This document shows positions 1 through 5,059 of a stretch of 5,059 nt of DNA, piece by piece. Origin of the DNA: Actinomycetes bacterium (GTDB lineage Bacteria; Actinomycetota; Acidimicrobiia; Acidimicrobiales; Acidimicrobiaceae); contig JAJYFP010000067.1 in assembly GCA_021790855.1 (NCBI GenBank), forward strand, positions 1 through 5,059, in the 5' to 3' direction. The notes under the pieces are model-generated. The model saw only the letters and a program-made list of their open reading frames with translations, did no database searches and was not told where the DNA came from. Numbering within the stretch: position 1 is the stretch's first letter; the number at the start of each line of letters is the position of its first letter. A program made the translations under genes and the position numbers.

Positions 1-16
1 TGCACCCAAGGAAGAG

Positions 17-22
17 AAGGAG
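17..22 (+). promoter_or_regulatory. Ribosome binding site of the class II aldolase-family gene
   Basis: AAGGAG lies six bases before the ATG at 29, a near-ideal Shine-Dalgarno sequence and spacing. It supports that start, although the same reading frame is open to the left edge (lysine/glutamate-rich codons), so a start further upstream outside the window cannot be excluded. Confidence 0.6.
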
Positions 23-28
23 AAGGTC

Positions 29-801
29 ATGGACAAAGTCTCTAATAGATCAAGAGATGTCGACTTATTCGAACAGGAACGAGTCGTGAGAAAACTACAC
101 CTCATAGCGGCCTTTCGGCTCTTTGGAAAGTTTGGTTACGATGAAAGTCTTGCAGGGCACATCGCTACAAGAGATCCTAAAGACTCAGATGTATTTTGGG
201 TTAATCCACTTGGAGTAGACTTTTCTCTTATCTGTCCCAGCGACCTTATAGCCGTTGACTCAAACGGTGAGGTAGTAGAAGGAACTGGTTCTTTGAACAC
301 AGCAGCATTTGCAATTCACTCAGAGATACACAGAGTTCGTCCCGATGTTATTGCCGCTGCTCATGCGCACTCGATAGCAGGTAAAGCGTTCTCGAGCCTC
401 GGAAAATTACTAACTCCAACTACACAAGATGCCTGTGCGTTCTACGAAGATCACGCACTCTTTGACGACTATACAGGGGAGTGCTGACCTCAGAGGAAGG
501 CAGGCGTATAGCCGAAGCTCTTGGGGGAAAGGCCGTGATTCTTCGCAACCATGGCCTTTTAACGGTGGGACAGAGTGTTGGAGAGGCCGTTTGGTGGTTT
601 ATTGCTATGGACAGGTCATGTCAAGCCCAACTGTTGGCTGAGTCTGCTGGTAGGCTGATTGAGATTCCCTCGGAGATGGCATTTCTTACACGATCACAGG
701 TTGGATCCCATTTAGAAGGTCGGCTGAGCTTCCTGCTGCTTCTAGCTCGTGCATTACATGAGAGTCCCGAGCTCACACTTCTAACAGAACCTACTTTATG
801 A
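29..801 (+). pseudogene. Class II aldolase/adducin-family protein, split by a -1 frameshift
   Basis: The intact protein would be about 257 residues, a usual length for this family of zinc-dependent class II aldolase/adducin-domain enzymes; the substrate is not recognisable. The first part (29-487, 152 residues) has the family's AGHIATRDP stretch (residues 42-50), WVNP (57-60), RPDVIAAAHAHS with putative zinc ligands His112 and His114, then TQDACAFYEDHALFDDYTG (132-150). It then ends in E-C-stop. The second part (481-801) continues the family exactly in the next frame: VLTSEEGRRIAEAL, then ILRNHGLLTVG carrying the third zinc ligand (His24 of the fragment), then the tail with SCQAQLLAESAGR. One extra base near 476-481 would rejoin them: an added T gives TGVVL, an added G in the GGGG run gives TGGVL. 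Aligned to fuculose aldolase by its RPD and HxH motifs (from memory), the catalytic glutamate position is alanine, so true aldolase activity is doubtful even if intact. It may be a recent pseudogene or a one-base sequencing error; the rest of the sequence shows no decay, which favours a recent or artefactual event. The GTG at 481 could restart translation, but the second part alone would lack the HxH zinc site. Confidence 0.85.
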
Positions 802-1201
802 GCCGCCTCATCTCTTGCTGCACGGTGTTGTATTCCTAGCTCCTGCTGTATAGATGTTATGTATTAGAGATTGGAGTTTCATCTTCAATACGTACCGTTA
901 CTCTAATCCCTCAAAAACTCGCCATCGAAGAGGTCCAAAGGTCCCAGGAGTTACACTCAAATAGAGAAACTTACCCCTTTGAATCACAGCTGAGCTTTAA
1001 GCGCACCGACATAAACCTAAATAAATACCGCAGTTGGGACGGCGTGCACCTCATTCCCAAAGCAGACCCGTCGGAGCGAAGATCCGTAAGCTCAACGAGA
1101 TCATCTACAGTTGCCCGTCTTCGCAAGAAGCCCTAGCGACAACCCAGCTCACAATCTAATCTTGAGGATGAGGAACCCGTGAGAGATAGGCGTACGCTTC
1201 T
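802..1201. other. Convergent intergenic region without a convincing gene
   Basis: These 400 bases separate the plus-strand aldolase gene from the minus-strand gcvPB; their 3' ends face each other. Only short open frames are present, for example 971-1132 on the minus strand and 1025-1159 on the plus strand. They overlap antisense, lack a clear start with ribosome binding site, and match no family I know. Several inverted repeats occur: TTGGGA/TCCCAA at 1034-1060 (15-base loop), GCGAAGA/TCTTCGC at 1076-1082 and 1118-1124, CTTC-GCAA-GAAG at 1119-1130, and CTCAC/GTGAG at 1148-1183. None is followed directly by a T-run, so no standard rho-independent terminator is supported for either gene. The closest is 1034-1060 read on the minus strand, where a T-rich stretch begins about six bases after the stem. 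The part from about 1068 to 1137 shows weak, same-order similarity to the 3' end of gcvPB in inverted orientation. The region may hold decayed sequence. Confidence 0.6.
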
Positions 1202-2743
1202 TTAGTGGTTGAGTGGTTGATCGAAGCTTAGACGTGGCTTTCTTGCGGCTAGGGCTTCATCTAATCTTCGCGTCGGCGTATTGACTGGTGCTTGACGTAG
1301 CCTCTCTTGACCCTCCAACGTTTCTGCGAGTTTTGCAAGTTTATTCAGCTTTTCAGCGAGTATCGAAAGCGTCTGATAAGACTCGGTTTCGGTTGGCTCT
1401 ATCATCAAGGCCTCGTCGACGACCAAGGGAAAATATACCGTTGGAGAGTGAAAGCCTTCGTCCAATAGAGCCTTTGCTATATCTAATGCTTTGATACCGC
1501 CCTCTCGTCGAAGTCGGTGCGCCGAGGCTACAAATTCATGCATACACCACTGTGGATATGGGATATCGTACTGTGTAGAGATCTTAAGGCGAAGCCAATT
1601 TGCATTCAAAACTGCATATTGGGATACCTCCTTTAGTCCATCAGAGCCGTTATAGAGCATATAAGCAAGAGCGCGTGCAAGTACGACCGCATTTCCAAAA
1701 AAGCCGTGCACCTTCCCTATGCTATGTTCCGGGGTAGCCCAATGATACGTTGCTACTCCTTCGGACTCTGTGAGGACTGGCTTTGGCCCAGGGAGAAAAG
1801 GAGCAAGAGCGGCGGTCACTGCTACGGGACCAGCTCCAGGTCCACCCCCTCCATGAGGTGTCGCGAAGGTTTTGTGCAGGTTTGAATGCACGATGTCGAA
1901 TCCCATATCGCCCGGACGCGAGATGCCGATAATTGCATTGAGATTTGCTCCGTCGTAGTACATTAAGCCGCCGATATCATGAACTGCTTGTGCAATTTCG
2001 TAGATCTCTTGCTCAAAGAGTCCCAAAGTATTAGGGTTAGTAAGCATCATGCCAGCAACCTCTTCGTCTAGAACTTTACGAAGGTGCTCAAGATCAACTA
2101 GACCACGTTCGTTGGAAGGAACCGTAACCGCCTCGTAACCGGCAAGCGTTACCGACGCGGGATTTGTTCCATGGGCAGAGTCAGGAATAATAATCTTTGA
2201 CCTTTTCCTGCCGTTGGCACGATGGTAGGCCCCCATAATAAGAAGTCCAGTAAGTTCGCCAGCGGCGCCAGCAGCCGGTTGTAAGGTTGCTTCACTCATT
2301 CCGGTAATTTCACATATATACCTCTCAAGCGTTACCATGAGTTCCAGCCAGCCTTGAGCATGACTAGCAGGAGTAAGGGGGTGTACATCTGAGATGCCCG
2401 TCATATTGGCTACGGTGTCGGCAAACTTGGGATTGTACTTCATAGTGCATGAACCGAGTGGATAAGCGCCAAGGTCTACCGCATACTGCCTCGATGACAG
2501 CCGGGTAAAGTGAGCAACTAGGTCACGTTCGGAGACTTCGGGTAGCTCTATCGGTATCTCGCGTAAAAACTCTTCAGGGACTGTATCTGATAGATTTCGT
2601 CGAGGTATCTTCGTTGCCCGCAGCGAGTATGAAGTTCTTCCTGGAACTGAAAGTTCAAATACGGTCGGCTCTGAACTGCTACCCATAAGAGGAGAGGAGC
2701 TTGCTACTCCTCCGCCGAAGATCTTACTTTCCACTTTGTACAA
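1202..2743 (-). CDS. gcvPB: Glycine dehydrogenase (decarboxylating) subunit 2, P-protein beta-type subunit
   Basis: This is the PLP-carrying half of the two-subunit P-protein of the cytoplasmic glycine cleavage system. With GcvPA it decarboxylates glycine and passes the aminomethyl group to lipoylated H-protein. Visible motifs in order: YPLGSCTMKYNPK (residues 94-106), LQPAAGAAGELTGLL (154-168), IIPDSAHGTNPAS (185-197), NPNTLGLFE (236-244), YDGANLNA (263-270), then NLHKTFATPHGGGGPG (288-303) in which Lys291 is the expected PLP Schiff-base lysine, and MIEPTETES (448-456). The 513 residues slightly exceed the usual 475-490; the excess is N-terminal, because the conserved TVFELSVPGR block begins only near residue 27. 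The open frame starts with TTG at 2743, overlapping the end of gcvPA by 20 bases. The GTG at 2734 is a better start, with AGAGG about nine bases upstream. An ATG at 2686 sits next to the conserved block but has no ribosome binding site. Residue 161 is Ala where several homologues I recall have His. The last gene of the likely operon gcvT-gcvPA-gcvPB. Confidence 0.96.
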   Translation of the reverse strand: MYKVESKIFGGGVASSSPLMGSSSEPTVFELSVPGRTSYSLRATKIPRRNLSDTVPEEFLREIPIELPEVSERDLVAHFTRLSSRQYAVDLGAYPLGSCTMKYNPKFADTVANMTGISDVHPLTPASHAQGWLELMVTLERYICEITGMSEATLQPAAGAAGELTGLLIMGAYHRANGRKRSKIIIPDSAHGTNPASVTLAGYEAVTVPSNERGLVDLEHLRKVLDEEVAGMMLTNPNTLGLFEQEIYEIAQAVHDIGGLMYYDGANLNAIIGISRPGDMGFDIVHSNLHKTFATPHGGGGPGAGPVAVTAALAPFLPGPKPVLTESEGVATYHWATPEHSIGKVHGFFGNAVVLARALAYMLYNGSDGLKEVSQYAVLNANWLRLKISTQYDIPYPQWCMHEFVASAHRLRREGGIKALDIAKALLDEGFHSPTVYFPLVVDEALMIEPTETESYQTLSILAEKLNKLAKLAETLEGQERLRQAPVNTPTRRLDEALAARKPRLSFDQPLNH

Positions 2744-4079
2744 CCTCTTCTAATGTATCTACAAATTCATCTATCTCTTTTTGAGTACGCTTCTCAGTTG
2801 CCGTTACGATGAGACACTCCTTTGTTGTGGAGTCCGAAGAGACGGTCCCTTTTACCCCAGCTAAGAATCCGTGGTCAGCCATCTTTTCGATCACTGATTC
2901 AACCTCGACTGGTAGGCTTATGCTCGCTTCTCTTACATAACTCGGACTGCAAAGGCTTACTCCGTCGATCTGAGTTACCTTATCGATTAGATAACGAGTG
3001 TTGTCATGACATCGTCTCGCAGTTTCTACATAACCTTCTTTTCCCAACCAAGAGATGTATATGGTTGCCCAGACAGCCATCAAAGTTTGATTCGTGCAGA
3101 CGTTAGAGGTTGCTTTTTCACGGCGAATATCTTGTTCTCTGGTTCGAAGTGTAGTTACATACGCGGTCTTACCTTCGATATCTTTTGTCTCCCCCACCAG
3201 GCGCCCTGGTATAAGGCGGACGAACTCTCTCTTTGTGGAGAAAAGACCCAGATAAGGGCCACCGAATGATAGAGGGACTCCGAATGATTGTCCTTCGGCT
3301 ACCGCCACGTCGGCCCCAAGTTCGCCAGGACTCTTCAACAGTGCCATCGATATCGGGTCATATACGACAATAAGTAACGCTTCAAGCCGGTCGGCCAAGT
3401 TACGTGCTTGGATTAGATTTTCCACCGCTCCGAAGTAGTTTGGATATCCAACAACTAAGGCAGCTACCGCTGCACTGTCTTCATAGTTACTAAACTCGGT
3501 CTGCATCGTTTGGTTGAGCCGGAGCCGATCAAGAGAGAGTCCCGTTCCTGCGGCAAAGGTTTTAACTGTCTCTACGTATCGCGGATTGACACCATTGGAG
3601 ATCAAGATCGTACTCTTAGAGGTTGCAGCACACGCTAGATTGATCGCTTCAACAACGGCGGCAGCACCGTCGTATAGAGATGCATTTGATACCTCTAACC
3701 CAGAGACTCGTGACACAAGGGTTTGAAACTCAAAAAGGGCCTGTAAGACTCCTTGAGCTACCTCCGGTTGATAGGGAGTGTATGCAGTTACGAACTCTGA
3801 ACGGCCACCAAGAGTCCTTAGTACAGATGGAAGATCGTGATCGTAGGCACCTCCACCTGCAAAGGTTACAAGCGGTCGTCCAAAAGAGAGGTTTCTTTGT
3901 CCTAGCCTAGCGAACTCATCAAGGACTTCAAACTCTGATACTCCTTTGGGAACTTTCAACTCCTCGTTCAATCGTAACTTTGGGTCGATGAGTTGGAATA
4001 GCTCATCTAGGGAATCTATCTGAAGATCTCGGAGCATCTCTTGGGTCTCGGAGTTGCTATGGGGAACAAAAGACGGCAT
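2724..4079 (-). CDS. gcvPA: Glycine dehydrogenase (decarboxylating) subunit 1, P-protein alpha-type subunit
   Basis: This is the non-PLP half of the two-subunit glycine decarboxylase; it packs against GcvPB to complete the active site of the P-protein. At 451 residues it has the normal length. Visible family blocks: the N-terminal FVPHSNSETQEML with the following SLDELFQLI (residues 4-31), FAGGGAYDHDLPSVL (73-87), TAYTPYQPEVAQGVLQALFE (98-117), NASLYDGAAAVVEA (132-145), QSFGVPLSFGGPYLGLF (264-280), RLIPGRLVGETKD (288-300) and TREQDIRREKATSNVCTNQT (313-332). No frame break or missing block is seen. The ATG at 4079 fits the family's N-terminus. Upstream lie GAGG three bases away and AAGGA 12 bases away, neither ideally spaced. 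It follows gcvT by 94 bases and runs into gcvPB with overlapping frames, which suggests translational coupling and one-to-one production of the two subunits (inference). Confidence 0.96.
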   Translation of the reverse strand: MPSFVPHSNSETQEMLRDLQIDSLDELFQLIDPKLRLNEELKVPKGVSEFEVLDEFARLGQRNLSFGRPLVTFAGGGAYDHDLPSVLRTLGGRSEFVTAYTPYQPEVAQGVLQALFEFQTLVSRVSGLEVSNASLYDGAAAVVEAINLACAATSKSTILISNGVNPRYVETVKTFAAGTGLSLDRLRLNQTMQTEFSNYEDSAAVAALVVGYPNYFGAVENLIQARNLADRLEALLIVVYDPISMALLKSPGELGADVAVAEGQSFGVPLSFGGPYLGLFSTKREFVRLIPGRLVGETKDIEGKTAYVTTLRTREQDIRREKATSNVCTNQTLMAVWATIYISWLGKEGYVETARRCHDNTRYLIDKVTQIDGVSLCSPSYVREASISLPVEVESVIEKMADHGFLAGVKGTVSSDSTTKECLIVTATEKRTQKEIDEFVDTLEEVVQSGK

Positions 4080-4173
4080 TGTCCTCGTCTTTCCTTTCTA
4101 TCTGCTCTACCTAGTAGGTGCTCTTAAGGGTTGAGATGTTCTGTCTAAACTTGTTATCGCACTTAGTAATATC
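4080..4173 (-). other. gcvT-gcvPA spacer, lacking gcvH
   Basis: The 94 bases between the gcvT stop and the gcvPA start are too short for gcvH (about 125-130 codons), which often occupies this place. The spacer contains an 11-base palindrome, ACCTAGTAGGT at 4109-4119, with the direct repeat GCTCT immediately on each side (4104-4108 and 4120-4124), and the candidate ribosome binding sites of gcvPA (4082-4096). I see no convincing promoter or terminator, so read-through from gcvT is the simplest view. Confidence 0.6.
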
Positions 4174-5059
4174 TTATGGTGTCTTCGTCACAAAAGGTAG
4201 ATTGACTATCTTGAAAGAGAGTAGATTGCCCCTTGCATCTACCTCTACTACATCACCAAAGGCCAAAGGTCTGCGTAGGAACATTAGAGCAATGGCCTTC
4301 TTCAGAGACGGTGAGAAGTTTCCAGAAGATACCCATCCAATCTCGTCGCCGTCTCTATAGACAGTCATGTGTGAACGTACTGGTTGTCTGCCCTCAGAGA
4401 CAGCGCCGTAGAGCAGATACCGAGGACCTTCCTGTTGATGTCTTGTATAGGCACTACGTCCAGCGAAGTCTCCTTTTGTGAGAGAAACTACCCATTCAAG
4501 CCTCGCTTCTATGGGTGTTATCTCTGGCCCAAGCTCATTACCATGTAATGGTAGTGCCGCCTCAAGTCGCAACGTATCCCGAGCGCCAAGACCTGCTGGC
4601 ACTACGTCAGCATCTAAAAGTTGCTGAAACAGTTCAACGGCAGCTTCCCCGGCGATGCTGATTTCAAAGCCGTCTTCCCCTGTATAGCCAGTGCCGGCTA
4701 CGATGACGTCTTCTCCTTTGAAGTTAAAGTGGGAGAGGCGAAACCTTCCTACTCCAGCTGCAGGTGGTATCACTTTATGGAGCACTTCTCTAGATTTGGG
4801 ACCTTGAAGCGCTAGTATCGAACGCGTAGGAGTGATGTCCACACCCCCTATTCGATCGACAACCCTTTTCGTGTTAGATGCGTTTGGCATAACGTAGAAT
4901 CGACTCTCGGTATCCCACCAAATAATGATATCGTCGAGCACGGATGCGTCGTTTTCATCTAACAGATGCGTATATTGAGCTCTACAAGGAGAAATCTTTC
5001 CTAAGTCGTTTGAAAGATTGTGTTGCAAGGTATCGTAGGCATCTATTCCAGAGAGCAAG
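4174..5059 (-). CDS. gcvT: Aminomethyltransferase, glycine cleavage T-protein (5' end outside window)
   Basis: GcvT takes the aminomethyl group from lipoylated H-protein, transfers the one-carbon unit to tetrahydrofolate to make 5,10-methylenetetrahydrofolate, and releases ammonia. The 294 visible residues begin inside the protein: the frame runs off the right edge, and some 55-70 N-terminal residues (including the usual GWxMPxxY and VFDVSH-type blocks) are missing from the window. The TTG at 5058 is therefore not a real start. Seen in order, numbered within the fragment: NLSNDLGK (14-21), RAQYTHLLDEN (26-36), VLDDIIIW (40-47) with the conserved aspartates of the folate site, NASN (59-62), ILALQGPKS (81-89), AGTGYTGEDGFEI (121-133), GLGARDTLRLEAALPLHGNE (156-175), SGNFSPSLKKAIAL (245-258) and a C-terminal NLPFVTKTP. 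The linker between NASN and LQGP is short, as I recall for some actinobacterial GcvTs. It would be the first of the three genes transcribed here. Any glycine riboswitch would lie upstream, outside the window. Confidence 0.95.
   Translation of the reverse strand, partial: LLSGIDAYDTLQHNLSNDLGKISPCRAQYTHLLDENDASVLDDIIIWWDTESRFYVMPNASNTKRVVDRIGGVDITPTRSILALQGPKSREVLHKVIPPAAGVGRFRLSHFNFKGEDVIVAGTGYTGEDGFEISIAGEAAVELFQQLLDADVVPAGLGARDTLRLEAALPLHGNELGPEITPIEARLEWVVSLTKGDFAGRSAYTRHQQEGPRYLLYGAVSEGRQPVRSHMTVYRDGDEIGWVSSGNFSPSLKKAIALMFLRRPLAFGDVVEVDARGNLLSFKIVNLPFVTKTP

Noticed and set aside
473..487. Programmed -1 ribosomal frameshift joining the two aldolase fragments
   Set aside because: The bases A-GGG-GAG do not form a standard slippery heptamer, slipping would leave a mismatched first codon position, and this family is not known for frameshifting. 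Mutation or sequencing error is simpler.
481..801. Independent gene starting at GTG 481
   Set aside because: It begins in the middle of the conserved class II aldolase domain, lacks the HxH zinc site, and the only purine-rich sequence is directly against the start codon. It is the C-terminal part of the broken gene.
971..1132. Minus-strand open stretch of about 53 codons with plausible-looking sequence (ATVDDLVELTDLRSDG)
   Set aside because: There is a stop just upstream, no ATG near the beginning, no ribosome binding site and no recognised family. An open frame of this length is expected by chance; at most it is a remnant.
1190..1197. Eight-base palindrome GCGTACGC just after the gcvPB stop
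   Set aside because: It has no loop and no T-run, so it cannot act as a terminator hairpin, and an eight-base palindrome is common by chance.
2822..3106. Plus-strand open frames opposite gcvPA, gcvPB and gcvT (for example 2822-3106, 3680-3910, 4233-4481)
   Set aside because: They lie fully antisense to well conserved genes, show no family motifs and no ribosome binding sites; they are shadows of the real coding frames.
4080..4173. Glycine riboswitch
   Set aside because: The spacer is too short for the usual tandem aptamer and shows none of its conserved core. If present, it would be upstream of gcvT, beyond the right edge.

Overview
The window carries three genes of the glycine cleavage system on the minus strand and one broken gene on the plus strand. 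The proteins look bacterial. The two-subunit glycine decarboxylase (separate gcvPA and gcvPB) excludes the fused single-chain GcvP of Escherichia coli and most Proteobacteria. The GcvT sequence (a short linker after the NASN motif, then ILALQGP, then GARDTLRLEAALPLHGNELGP) reminds me most of Actinobacteria, possibly an acidophilic Acidimicrobiia-type organism with moderate GC. That placement is inference from memory, not a search result.

Layout. Positions 29-801 (+) hold a class II aldolase/adducin-family gene. It is full length, but its frame shifts once near position 479, so it reads as two fragments (29-487 and 481-801). Positions 802-1201 are a 400-base convergent intergenic region with no convincing gene; it contains weak inverted repeats and some low-grade similarity to the end of gcvPB. 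Then, read right to left, come gcvT (4174 to beyond the right edge, 5' end missing), a 94-base spacer, gcvPA (2724-4079) and gcvPB (1202-2743). The last two overlap by up to 20 bases.

The three gcv genes run in the same direction and are closely spaced, so they are probably co-transcribed as gcvT-gcvPA-gcvPB. GcvPA and GcvPB together form the PLP-dependent P-protein, which decarboxylates glycine and loads the aminomethyl group onto the lipoyl arm of the H-protein. GcvT transfers the one-carbon unit to tetrahydrofolate and releases ammonia. The H-protein gene gcvH is often found between gcvT and gcvPA, but it is absent from that spacer and from the rest of the window, so it must lie elsewhere. 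Any glycine riboswitch or operon promoter would be upstream of gcvT, outside the right edge.

I see no CRISPR array, insertion sequence, tRNA, rRNA, phage gene or clear new system. The window is mostly ordinary one-carbon metabolism. The aldolase frameshift and the missing gcvH are the points most worth checking.
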